Positions 24,292 to 36,584 of a DNA stretch of 64,000 nt are shown here, piece by piece (position 1 is the stretch's first letter; every line of letters starts with the position of its first letter). The notes below the pieces were generated by a model. The model saw only the letters and a program-made list of their open reading frames with translations, was not told the origin of the DNA and did not search any database. The DNA comes from Trichoplax adhaerens (lineage: Eukaryota; Placozoa; Uniplacotomia; Trichoplacea; Trichoplacidae). The stretch lies in contig NW_002060958.1 of the NCBI RefSeq assembly GCF_000150275.1, positions 265,782 to 329,781 of the forward strand, read 5' to 3'. The position numbers and the translations under genes were made by a program.

Positions 24292-27200
24292 TTAATGTGC
24301 TTCCTTGTTAATTGGCCATTTAAAGTTATACCCTTCTTGTAGTTTACGCTGGCGAATTTCTTCTTGTTGGAGTTGCTCCTTACTGCCCTGCAATATGAAT
24401 GCAAATTGTAAGGAAATTAAATGACGTTATTAGAGCGTACTCAGTTTAAAGGCCGAGATCTCGAAAATTCGTTCTGCTCTATCTACTAATAAATTTATCA
24501 GTGTTAGTATATCGTTATAACTTTGCACTTTACAAAATTCCCTATCATTGCCCAAGAATCAATCATTAAATCTGACCCATTAGCTGAACCGTAAAACTGA
24601 CTCAACAAAGTATAATTACCGTATGTAAAATTATTCGTTACTTAGCTTTTAGCATTAGCGATGTTATATAAACTTAGCTCAGCCAAGTATGATTACGGTA
24701 TGTACAGGACTGTTACTCTTTGCTTAGCATTCAGTATAAGGGATGTTTTATCATTAGCACGATGTCTTACAAATAAAGTCTTTATGGCATTTTCCAAATT
24801 TTGTTTTTCTTTGTTTGTTAGCGTTTTATCATCCCCCATGTCATCATTATTGACGGTAATTATTCGCACTTCCACGTCAGCTGTAATAGCGTTAGTTATA
24901 AACTTTAAGCAACTTTCTAAACACGCAGTATTGCTATCTTTATAGACAGCAAGCTTTATACGCATTTTTAAAACTTACCAGGGTTTATTTTCATGCCTTT
25001 CAATACACTTTTTACAAATTTGACAATTTCGTTGGATCTTTTATCAGTTTTTGATGAAGTACCAATGCTTTCTTCATTTGCATTTCGATCAATCTCATCT
25101 TGCTGATCAGGTACAGTATTCTTTTTAGGTGCTTCTACACAATGTATAAAAGATAAAGAAAAAAAAATGACAATTACTGGCGGCGCTATCATCCTTATTC
25201 GGCAACGTATTCTTGCTAGTTCGCTATTTATTGCCAATATTACAAAAATTAAAGCTCTTGCACAAATAAACACTGATCCCTTAGCTATGGCAATTTATAC
25301 AGTAATACTTTACCGATAATTCGTGATAGTTTCAATTTCAATTTTGAAGATATTACTTTTAAGATATGGGTCATTCTATCGATCGCGTTTAACTGAAAGT
25401 TGCTCGACAACTTAGAACGTTTTAAATCTATGTTTTTATTGGCACCATCCTGTTGATGCTCATCATTAGACTCCAATACATCTTTTTTGGTCTCAGTTGG
25501 AGTTATTTCATCTATTTTTTCAGCTTCATGATATTTCATTAATATAGTTCGATACTTTCGTAATAAGTACTTCAACTCTTCAATGTATATCATTTTCATA
25601 TAAAGTTCTAGATATCGATCAGAACCACTCTTTTTGGAAATCAATTTCGAGCTGCGATCCAAAGCGGCATTCTGGATGAGATTGTCATGTTTATCACTCC
25701 ATTTTTCCTCACCAAGTTGTTTAATTATTGTTGAAGATTTCGAAGTTGCCGATGGTTTGTTACCGTTTGCAAGTCGATAACTGAGTTTGTCTTCAGTCGT
25801 GATTGTTTGTGTGCTCTTTCCAGAATTAACGATGTCATTTACAATCTGCCAGTAACGCTGAACGCTATTACCTTCATTCGGTCTTTCCCGAGCAGTACAT
25901 TGTTTAAATGTTCCTTTTTTGATACCGCTCCTATTGGCTGCGTCATTAGTTTTAGCTTTCGCTGCAACCTGGGAATCAAGTTTAGAATATAATAAGGTAC
26001 CGATAAATGAGAGATCTTTAACATCTAAAACGTGATCAGTCTTCTAGGACTTACGATATCTTTCACAATTTGCTTATATTGTTGAACACTATTAAGATGT
26101 TTATTATTGTTTGCCATATCATTATTCTTACTAGGTACTGTTTCTATAACGCAATGAGATGATTACAAGAGAGTAGAGTTAAAAGCAAACGTAATTAAGA
26201 AGTACATTTATAATCTATCTAGTTCGAATTAGAAATCGTAATCCAAAAACCCTATGTAGTTACCTTTTATCATCTGCTGATAATTGCTATATTCCACAGC
26301 ATTTAAAACAGGTGAACAACTGATAGGTCGAGGTTTTACCGCGGCTTTAGGTCTAAGTGATGGGTGCTGACACAGTAGAGGAGTAAATATATTGATAACA
26401 TAAACACATTCAGTTGGTTCAGAAATACGGCCAATATAATTTTCGCTATCTTCTTCACAATATAGCTATAAAGTAGAAAATGTTAACGTAGTATTTAATG
26501 AGTAATTTATAACCAGTTAGTAAATAGACATTATGTCTTTGAGTACGAATACCCTCTCAATAAAATGTCAGTGCAGTATATCAATTGCTATGACGATAGC
26601 ATGTTATTTGCATACTTTAATCTGAGTCTGTCTGGCTTTATTTGTAGAATCGCAAACGCTTCCATTGGTATACATTTGTGAGTGATACCGTTGTAGTTCA
26701 TGTAATGTCTAATCAGTAATGAAATAGTAAGGTCATGAAAATAGTAAAAATTGAAGAGGCACATAGTATTAATAACAAAGTGAGATAATGATGAAAATAC
26801 ATAATAAGTTCCTGTATTGCCAATAAGATGAAATCACCAGAGAAGCTGCAATAATGCACATTTAATTATTACACTACTAAGTCTAGTACACCAATACCTC
26901 ATCTTCTTTACTCCAATCTTTCTCCGATTCAAACGATCCAAGACTGATAATATCGCCCGTAATTTCATCATCTAATGGACAAGACAGCAAGAGCAAATAG
27001 TCAAGTAGTTGGCAAAAGGGTCCATTTATCAGTAAAAAGTCAATAACAACAATAACATCATTACCTTGAATATGGTACTGTTCTATCCTATCATTATAGC
27101 AAAATTTATACGTCCACCATCCTTTACTCTATAAACAAAATAGATATATTAAACACAGCATTTTTGTCGATAATACTCGTATCTTTAAAATTTTAAGTGT

Positions 27201-28707
27201 TTTCATTCGAAGTTCGAAATTCCAAATTCTATATATTAATTCCAGATTGAATGACAATATTGAATTGACAGATAAAGTCGAGTACATTTCTAAATACAAA
27301 AAACTACGTCAATACCTTTGTCATACATGTATTCTCTAATGGACGAAGTAGCTCGGTAATATTAGTCGTATTGGAAGTAGCCTTTTGAGTTTGAATTTCC
27401 TCTTTCCACTTTGGAATAGTACAATAATATAATTGGCCATATTTCGATTTTATTGTGAAGGCAGGATTGTCATCGTTATTGTCCTTTTCCTATAGAAATC
27501 AATAGTAATTATAATCAGAGAAAAGTTCACCATGGCCACTTGTGAGCTAACTTTCCCCCGCCAACCTCCATTTCAAAGTTTAAAGCTAATATTACGTATA
27601 TACTCTGCAGGCTAATAACAGCTACTAGCTATGAGAAAGTTAATGGTAATTGAAGAAAATTCGTCCAATAAAGCATCTTCCTTACAGAAGGTGTTGACGT
27701 GATTGAAAACTGAAGTGTTTCTACTGTACATCTTTATCTATCATTACTAGTGCCGCATCAAAAAATTAAAATTACCAAATGAGCTGGAATATTATCCCTA
27801 TTTAAGTAATGGATAAAAAATACCAAGGCTATTTTCGTACTGGAATATGATCGTATTCGTCTAACGTGATGTAACGTGCTCGTATTCAAAATGCAAAGTA
27901 TTTATCTAGTCCATTCGCAAGCGAGTCTCCTTTCCTCCATCATCATCCATTTCATTGCAAATACTATCTAGCAAACGTTTATGGCTGGTATGAAAATTAC
28001 TCTATGAACTTGTAAGCGTAGCATAACAGCACTACTGTATGACTATATTATCCAGTATTATTGGCTATTACCCCATTCAAATAATCCATCCAAAAATGTC
28101 AACGCAATATTAACACTTTCGATGGAAGTGATTATGGAATAAGATCGTCTTCGTCTAGTGCAATATAACGTGCCGTATCCATAAAGTACTATTTTGTCTC
28201 GTCAATTTGGAATCGAGTCTCCTTTCATCATTCTCATCCATCTCATTGGCAAACACTATCTAAGGTGGGTTTATGACTGGTATGAAAGTAGAAACTACTA
28301 CGAGTACAGTATTCCATTGCATCAAGACAAGATGGAAAAGGTGCGCCATTACCCATGGATTTGGACATGGATATTGTCAGAACACCCAGACCGACTCGTT
28401 CCATGATGAAGATTATGATGAAATCCAGCTAGATATCAAGTTAGAACAATTATGAAAGCAAAGTCTATTGGTTGATGATCCTTTGCGAAGAATTTCATCT
28501 ACGCCTCCAAGGACATGATGATGATGACGAGGCGATCTCGGATTCAACGTTATCCTAACTTACTAAATTTTCAACCACTGGGGTAGTCTGAATTTCCAAC
28601 CCATATTGGACTTGCTTTAGCTCTTCAAGATCCAATTCAGTGGCAGGAATATCATTCGTAGTGACCAAGGAAAGTAAATAAGCGATCACAAATGTAGCTA
28701 GAAACAT
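24292..28707 (-). CDS. OS9: OS-9, ER lectin of ER-associated degradation (MRH domain)
   Basis: ER lumen lectin that hands misfolded glycoproteins to the HRD1-SEL1L ubiquitin ligase. Eleven minus-strand exons: 28707-28564, 27489-27316, 27128-27065, 26971-26898, 26708-26616, 26465-26264, 26143-26055, 25968-25314, 25134-24979, 24880-24771, 24387-24292; 618 residues. A signal peptide (MFLATFVIAYLLSLVTT) precedes the family block LDLEELKQVQYGLEI. The MRH domain (about 55-210) has the double Trp (GWWTYKFCY) and, by alignment with human OS-9, all four mannose-contacting residues: Gln123, Arg178, Glu199, Tyr205. Exon 8 codes a long Lys/Ser-rich middle region. The C-terminal block with VEVRII and NLENAIKTLF matches the conserved OS-9 tail, ending without an HDEL signal. 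The exon 7-8 junction was chosen by phase (86-nt intron). Confidence 0.93.
27844..28283. repeat. Diverged duplication inside OS9 intron 1
   Basis: Segments 27844-27991 and 28137-28283 are about 75-80% alike by eye. They share 'gaata.gatcgt.ttcgtcta', 'gcgagtctccttt', 'ca.catccat.tcatt' and 'ttatg.ctggtatgaaa' in the same order. The plus-strand open frames at 28194-28455 arise from this copy and are not a gene. Confidence 0.8.
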
Positions 28708-28884
28708 TTCATTCCTATCGCAAAGGCGTTGCTCAGCAACTCTAGCCAGCAGCCAAGTGGATCCAAAAGGGGGGGGGGGGGCAAAATAACCCTGTATCCA
28801 CGTAATTTGTTGTTGTGTGGAACACAGTCAACACTGGTACCACGGGGGCCGGTGGTTGCACTTATAAACGCTTTCTGTTAATAG

Positions 28885-28937
28885 TAACTGTACTGTACTG
28901 CACAGTAGTCCACTTAGTACAGTACCACCGGTACTGA
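28885..28937. repeat. GTAC-type palindromic motif cluster upstream of OS9
   Basis: 'gtaactgtactgtactgcac' and 'gtacagtaccaccggtactg' lie about 180-230 bp upstream of the OS9 start codon (minus-strand gene). They belong to the same motif family seen at other gene 5' flanks in the window. Confidence 0.6.
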
Positions 28938-29128
28938 ATAGACACTGTAGGCCCTGCTCGTAGTCTGTACGGTGTTGACGTTCACCATAGCCGGGGGGAG
29001 GTTTTTCCAGTTCTCTGGCCATTCTATAGTACTCTACCCGATAGTTGAAACCGCCTAACGTACCGCACCGAAATCAAGCCCCGGCTCATTAACCATGTCA
29101 ATGTTATGTTGGTAAATTGCCATGTGTC

Positions 29129-30095
29129 AAGCTTATTCAGCTATGAAGCTTATTCAGCTATGAAGCTTATTCAGCTATGAAGCTTATTCAGCTATGAAGC
29201 TTTATTCAGCTCTGAAGCTTATTCAGCTCTGAAGCTTATTTAGCTCTGAAGCTTATTCAGCTATAAGCTTCATCCAGCTATGGGGCTTATTCAGCAATGA
29301 AGCTTATTCAGCTATGAAGCTTTATTTAGCTCTGAAGCTTATTCAGCTATGAAGCTTATTCAGCTATGAAGCTTTATCCAGCTATGGAGCTTATTCAGCT
29401 ATAAGCTTCATCCAGCTCTGAAGCTTATTCAGCAATGAAGCTTATTCAGCTATGAAGCTTTATTTAGCTATGGAGCTTATTCAGCAATGAAGCTTATTCA
29501 GCAATGAAGCTTATTCAGCTATGAAGCTTTATCCAGCTATGGAGCTTATTCAGCTATAAGCTTCATCCAGCTCTGAAGCTTATTCAGCAATGAAGCTTAT
29601 TCAGCTATGAAGCTTTATTTAGCTATGGAGCTTATTCAGCAATGAAGCTTATTCAGCAATGAAGCTTATTCAGCTATGAAGCTTTATCCAGCTATGGAGC
29701 TTATTCAGCAATGAAGCCTATTCAGCTATGAAGCTTTATCCAGCTATGGAGCTTATTCAGTAATGAAGCCTATTCAGGTATGAAGCTTTATCCAGCTATG
29801 GAGCTTATTCAGCTATAAAGTTTATTCAGCTATGACCTTTTATTCAGCTATGAAGCTTTATTTAGCTATGAAGCTTATTTAGCAACGAAGCTTATTCAGT
29901 TAAGATGCTTTATTCAGATATAAAGCTTATGCAGTAATGAAGCTTATTCAGCTATGACGCTTTATTCAGCTATGAAGCTTTTTCGGTAATGAAGCTTATT
30001 CAGCTATGAAACTTTATTCAGCTATGAAACTTTATTCAGCTATGAAGCTTATTTAGCTATGAAACTTATTCAGCTATGAAGCTTGTTCAGCTTCA
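29129..30095. repeat. 17-bp minisatellite with 155-bp higher-order repeats
   Basis: About 55-57 degenerate copies of 'aagcttattcagctatg', most carrying a HindIII site (aagctt). Variants such as 'gctttatccagctatgg' and 'cttcatccagctctg' recur in a fixed order. The marker 'gctttatcca' falls at 29371, 29526 and 29681, exactly 155 bp apart, so groups of nine units were themselves duplicated. Units become more divergent toward the right end. There are no spacers between units, so this is not a CRISPR-like array. Confidence 0.95.
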
Positions 30096-31009
30096 TTGCT
30101 ACAAGTTGGGTGGTAGGGTATAAAAGGAGGAGCGAATGCTCAGCTCCTCAGTTCGTGATTAGATTGCGTTTCGGCTACCCGATTAATAAAGCTATGCTAA
30201 ACAGTTAGAAAAGTTTTATCCGTGAGAGACCGTAAGTAGTACAGGACTACTACACAGTAGACTTCCAGGTGTTGTGGAGATAGGAATAAGTAATCTATTC
30301 GTTTAGGGTAGTAGTTCGCAAGTTCAGTTTGATGATGGAAGGGCACAGATAGCAAATTCCCAACCGAATGATACATATTGCCCATAATCTATTGGATCAT
30401 GATCTATCTTACTATAGAACTTAATGGGAAGGACCAACTTGACTCTATACGAGTGTATCACGATATGATTGATAGATTTTTCCAAAAGTCAAATCAATAC
30501 CCGGCCACTACATTGGTGGTGCTAAGAAGTAGTACCAATCGCATGTTTTAGTAATTCATGACAGTAGGTACTATATGGACGACGATACAGCAATACTAAA
30601 AGTTATTGAAGCAATTCTAACAAGTACTAAGTAGCAAAATAGGAAGGAAATTAACTGGGAGATCGCAAACCCCAAAGCCAATATAAGCTGAACCATGTGA
30701 AAATAATAATGGACAGTAGAAAGCAATCATCTAGCTAGATTGGATTGCCAAGTTTAAATTATAGTGCCTGACTGAAGAGTAAACCTGTCAACTCGACTTC
30801 ATCATGCATAGAAACACTACAGGTAATAAATCCAATTTGACAAATCGTTTATTAGATATTATACGAGTAGGATCAATAAAGAGTCTAAATAAATTTGAAA
30901 TGAGACAATTCGTAGGAGTAGATCCGCTAACTATCTTATAGATTAATCTAGTTAGTAATCAGTCGATAGAGATCACTGACACTCATTTAAAAACTATAAT
31001 TTTGAATAA

Positions 31010-34000
31010 TTAACGTGCTTCAGCTAAGCCAATGATTTCTAATATCATAATGAACAGGTTGACAATATCACTATATAAATTTAAAGTTGCGAAAATATAT
31101 TCTTCTGGAGAAATAGCATATCGTTTTTGGCCCCACATCATCAGCTGTGTATTATATATCAGGTACTAAAAGGAAAGGTAGTATTTAGTTATTAAATAGA
31201 GATTGGCAACGAAATAAAACTTGAAAGAAAATCAAAGTTACATCATCCATTAATGGCAGATATATCTATTAATTCATTCAGCATTATCTTACCAAAGTGA
31301 ATATAAATGCCCCTATGCTGGCGTAGACGATATAAAGTATCTATTAAAGTACAACGGATTTTATTTAATCAAACTTGGATTGAATAGACATGAATAAGCC
31401 ATGAGTAAATGTCAAGAGCTGAAAAATTCTCTTACCCTGTTATAGAAAAAGATGCAAAAGAATCCAAAACCCATTAAAACACCCAATAATCCCAATAATA
31501 ATCCACCTTGTGACGTAAAATCCATCTAACGCCAAGTATTGCATTAATAAGGATTAATACTCGGGCATGTAATGAATCAATTAAAAATGATTTTTCACAA
31601 AGTTTCATATAATTATCATAACTACCTTTGTCTGTAGAGAAAAGATCGTAATAACAAATGCTACAATCTAAAATTTGAAAAATATTAATACAAATGATGC
31701 ATTTCTTCCCTCCAAGCCAATTAGCTAAACAATTACAAGACAATATTAGCCTAAAATAAGATGAAAAATAATTACCGAAACAATCCCAAACGCTATCATA
31801 ACTGCGCTGACTTTGAAATAGCTATAAAACAAGGTAAAGGAAGAGCAAAAAGGTGATAAATGCCATACAATATTAAATTAAGATGAAAAGCATTTAAATG
31901 TCATCTATAAAAACAGATACATATATCATTCTGACTTTCAAATAGCTACAAATCAAAGTAAAGAAAACGGAAAAAGCGCGAAAGCAGGCAAATATCGAAT
32001 ACTGATGAATTATATTGCAATTATATAGAACAAGCAGACTCTTGCAGTATCATTCTACCAAATCCTACTGCCCAACAGTATTATTGCTGCATAAAGAAAT
32101 CTCTAAGAATAACGCAGATATCTTTCTAACTGATTATCAATTTGCCATGTAATTGAGGTAGTTAAAATTATCTCATACGCACAAGGTCAAAATAAGCAAT
32201 ATTCTAGCTTACCTAGCAATAGTGCCGACCATAAATGACATAATCAATGTCTAGAAAAATATAAATACGATGATATAACTTTTGCATAACTCAATTTCAG
32301 TATATCGATAGAAAGAGCAATGGCCTAACTTAATCTTTTTCAATGTAGTCGTTTTGTCAAGGATTAATGACGAAAGATATAATTTTAGACCTATTCGCAT
32401 TTGTTACTTACATAAATTAAAAGGCAGATGTAGTTATAAGGGATCTCTCTTCTACAATTAGACATTAAATAGTTTTAGATTAAATATCTTTTAATGGCGA
32501 CATTTGTATCCTTGTGTATTAAAATCAATAAAATGATGTTTAATGATCACAATGAAAATAGATATCTACAATGGATAATAAATATACTAGTAACTATTAC
32601 AATCATTAAATCATGAAAAGAAAACATCTTTATCTTATATATATTAAACTTGGCGTCCAAACAACACATACTGTTACAAAATAACATTAACTTGCCTTGC
32701 TTCAACTACGCTCCCCATGATAACGGTCACGATCAGTAATAAAACACTGGATTCGGTAAATTTCAGATGTGAAGACATTGAAACATTAATTACTTATCTC
32801 TGGAAATAAATACTCCATTTTCAAACTAAAGCAACTACATGCATCTATGCAAGCTCCTTACATTCCCAAAATATACATCCACATATTTTGATGAATAAAT
32901 TCTTGGATGGGCTTCCTAAAGTTTATAATAAGCAATAAAAATGTTTTTGTGTTATCCGAAATCAAAGAAATTTTCCTAGATTCGATCGTAAACTTGAATT
33001 CTGCTAACGGTAACTTCAAATTGGACTATCTTCTTATGAATCAGTTTAAGGTCAATGACTAGTCATGTAGGTATTGAAATCGTCTTCAATTAAGCATGAT
33101 ATTGGTTGTCGTAATTAGTATTACTTGTTACTATTAACGCAAAGAAATCAATTACTTACACGAATATAAACAGCGCTGTAATTCCGCAAGTAATCAACAG
33201 TTGAATGAATAATAGACAATAAACCTGTAAGCAATAATTATCTCTTAATCATAAGCCAGCAAGGTGAAACAAACACAAAAAATATTTAGCAACTGTTACT
33301 TGAAATACATTATTAGAATACTAAAAGATGAATTAAACTCGTTTAACAGAAATAATATGCCCTATAAGTAAGTTTTCGCGAATTGTTCCAACATTGGCTT
33401 GATGTTTTAATCTTGTATAAAACTATAAATTAAATATTCACTAAATCTCAGATAAGGCCATGCAAACAATAATAGCGTCTGAACAGTTTCATGATTTCTA
33501 ACTTCTCCCTACTCAATAGTATTTAATTTTTATAACTTTTAGGCAGATACTAGATCTCAAGTACCTAAAATAAAGCTGTGGGTTATTATAATTAATTAGT
33601 TAGTTTACCTTTGCAGTAAAGTATTAATTAAATATTATATACAAGCATCGTAGAAGACTTTATGCAACTTACATATAGTTTAATAAAAATTTTTCTCATC
33701 ACGATTAAGCGATGATTATAGCAATACAAATAGATCGAAATTAAGTATTTACAGAGCGGAATTATTCATGGTCATTTCGTTATGATTTCAGAATACTACA
33801 ATGATGACTATAATGTAATACAAGGTACCGTTAGCGCATCTTAATAGTAGACTGTTCCTGTTTCATGCTATGAAAGCCAATATACTACAAACCCTAAATG
33901 TTACAACTACAATATGTTTGGATGCTTGTGTTTTCTGTAGTCCTACCATGTTTAAGATTCATTACAGCTATTAGGTCAGTCAAATAAAATTTATAGGATA

Positions 34001-34533
34001 AACAAGCTGTATGCTAGTATTACCTTTCTGATAAAAGCTATCACGTAAAGATCCAATAAATATGTGATAAAGGACGTTGGTAATTCCGAGATTGAGTAAA
34101 GCGGTTTAGTAATTTATTAACAGGAAAATCGTTCATTTCAGTAACATTCATGCAAGTATTAGCCATTAAATTTCGAAGAATGGACGTCATGGTAAAAATG
34201 GCATTGGAACCAACGGCACGAATTTACAATGCCAAATATAGTAGCCATGAAATTATTTAATGCAAACCAACAAGAAATTTGATTAAATTAAGCATCAATA
34301 CAATAATAATCACTTAAATTTTAACAATCCAAAATTGAATATAGCTACGATAAAGGATAGGTATGCAGTGATAGAATCGCTATCACGAGCTAACCTAATC
34401 TTATAGATTGATCTGCAAAAGCTTCAGAGTATTCGTATGCATTTTGAGATTTTTCCCTATTATAATCATCATCAGGCGTTAAATAAGCTCTTTCACTATA
34501 GCCATATTGTCCACCAAGCTGGTCCCCATCCAT
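31010..34533 (-). CDS. TMBIM / Lifeguard family multi-pass membrane protein (Bax inhibitor-1 superfamily)
   Basis: Seven-helix ER/Golgi-type protein linked in relatives to calcium leak and protection from apoptosis. Twelve minus-strand exons: 34533-34395, 34037-34024, 33224-33160, 32915-32862, 32746-32696, 32451-32412, 32250-32213, 31821-31776, 31667-31626, 31525-31436, 31340-31293, 31165-31010; 260 residues, fully in phase. A short Tyr/Asp-rich cytosolic head leads into SIRLAFIRKVY, then hydrophobic helices. Family landmarks are FSLQTK before the DFTSQGG block and SPEEYIFATLNLYSDIVNLF near the end. Exon 2 is only 14 nt. The intron after exon 5 has a GC donor (AG|GCAAGT), required by phase. 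The usual Asp before TQL is Asn214; the partner Asp242 is kept. It is closest to GRINA/FAIM2/TMBIM1; the exact subgroup is unresolved. Confidence 0.9.
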
Positions 34534-36584
34534 TTTGTAAATGAAAATTTTTATATTACTTAACAGTTCTATTTTATATCCACGATAGGAAATGATAGCG
34601 AAATATGGGAATAGGGTATCGGACAGGAAGTATTTGGTATTGGCTATTGATATCAGTTGTTTTCCTTTACTTAATCTCACTTCACGTTAGATATATTTAA
34701 GAGCAAAATCAAAACAGCAGAGTCGGATCACATAGGTAAGTGTCGACAGCTACTGTATAGTATCAAACTTAGTCTCTATACACGTACTTTTTCTATTCAA
34801 CTTGTCCCTTTTAGATAATATAAATTCATTATGTCATGACTCTATCATGAATGATAGCAATATGTTAATGTAACATTGACCACCATATGGTCTATTCGTT
34901 ATCGTTGATATTTTTGTATGAATCATTCATGTCTTAAGACTCTCTTACCATTGCTATGCTAGATTATGATCAGAATTTATCTCAGGAAGTTGTACCATGA
35001 CGTCATATTATTAGCTATATTTATTCAGGTAATTAATATATTCCTTGCAATATGGATAGTGTTATATTCCAAATTGGCCTAAATTATCGAAAGTAGATTG
35101 AAATATTAATCATCCAATTCATATGTATAGTATTTAGATGTTGATGTTGGTCTACTTCCACATTAGCAGTTACGCACATTAAATTAATTTTTGTTGGCAT
35201 ATCTTATCTGCTTTGATTCGATAGCCGTCATATACAAAATCCTCTTTTCACTTGTAGTATAAAGGATTTAATGAATATCATACTTTATCATGGTTACTGC
35301 TCACTCTAGGCTACTATTCAATTTAAAATAAATTAAACTAAAATAGCTAATAAATAAGTAGATTATACACGTTGATCAAAGAGTTTTCTGTAGGATAAAA
35401 AGTAGACCAGCACCGATTATATCAGTATAAAAATTTTTAGATGAACAATTCTACTTAACATCAGCTTACGAAGTAGATTTGCTGGATCAATGAGGGGGTG
35501 GGGAGAAATTCCTATTTTATATTATATCATTGTGCCCCAACGTCGGTCATGATAATCCTTTACACAGCTACCACTACAAAGTAACCAAAACCATCTAAAT
35601 CTATTTATTCCGATAGTAAGAGTAAGATGCTAAACAATGATTTTCATCAGTAATTTGCTTCCCAATCCAGAGTTAATTTTATTGCTATACGAAAGGTTTA
35701 GTATTTATTTTTAAAACTATGATGCAATTTGTAATCATGTATGAGAATTACGAAATCTATTTAGGCAGAATATGCAGTTGATACATAAGATATGACGTAA
35801 GTACTGTCAAAAATTACCTAAAAGATATAAATCTTATTAATGATAATTACTAATTGCATTAAATCTGGCATCTATATGCAACCAACATCAGGAAGATATT
35901 ATTTTAGTATCGATTAACTTTATTCTATATTAATAATTTAATCAGAAGCGAATAAATCGTAACATAAATCAGTAAAAATCTAGTAATGCTGTAATTGCCA
36001 TTCTATTTAGCATTTATTAGGTGATCAGGCTTGCATGATTTATGCAAAAACGCTATGATCTAATACGTGTACATATGATGATGCGTTGACAGAAATAACG
36101 ATTTTGTATTTGAATACCGATAATATAATATAGCAACAAAATCTCGCTAAAACCAATTCGTATATAGAAATTCTACTTGAATAAACTATACTCTAAATAA
36201 TGTACTAATGTTTATAGTAATTCACTTTCAATTAACATAATTATACTTGTCCACGGGATACACTACGCAAAGATAATCTAGATCGCATTTATGTTGATAT
36301 TCTACTGAAAATTTAAGCACGATTACAGTTTATGACAAAGATATTATCTACAAATTAATTAACGATTAGCACCTTACTAACATACTACATACTCTGATCA
36401 AATAAGCAAGTAACCGCTGCGTAAATTAGATTATGCTAAGGTTGATCCACATTTACTTTACATAATTACTCATAGACTAATCACTAGCACTATTATTTTG
36501 CATACAATATTATCGGATTACTTAAAGTATATTGAGTGGCTAGAGAAGAATTATAAGAATTATACGTTAATTACATTTTCGTCT
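34534..36584. other. Spacer between the TMBIM start and the secreted-protein gene
   Basis: A 2.0 kb AT-rich stretch with no splice-consistent coding exon, no repeat array and no GTAC motif cluster. Apart from a short G-rich run (35492-35502), I see nothing specific. It presumably carries the TMBIM promoter at its left end. Confidence 0.55.

Larger units (their letters stand above)
28708..31009. other. Spacer between the OS9 start and the TMBIM 3' end
   Basis: A 2.3 kb stretch with no recognised gene. It holds a run of 13 G (28769-28781), a GTAC-type motif cluster (28885-28937) just upstream of OS9, the HindIII-rich minisatellite (29129-30095) and an AT-rich remainder of about 0.9 kb in which I see nothing specific. 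The run of G may be a sequencing or assembly weak point. Confidence 0.6.

Noticed and set aside
25839-26024. 61-codon minus-strand ORF starting MLKISHL
   Set aside because: Wrong frame of OS9 exon 8. The neighbouring frame stays open for 218 codons and joins the conserved exons in phase.
28194-28455. Plus-strand ORFs of 60-70 codons in OS9 intron 1
   Set aside because: They lie in one copy of a diverged intronic duplication, and the other copy does not keep the frame.
29129-30095. Possible CRISPR-like array
   Set aside because: Units are directly adjacent with no unique spacers and the DNA is clearly eukaryotic; it is a minisatellite.
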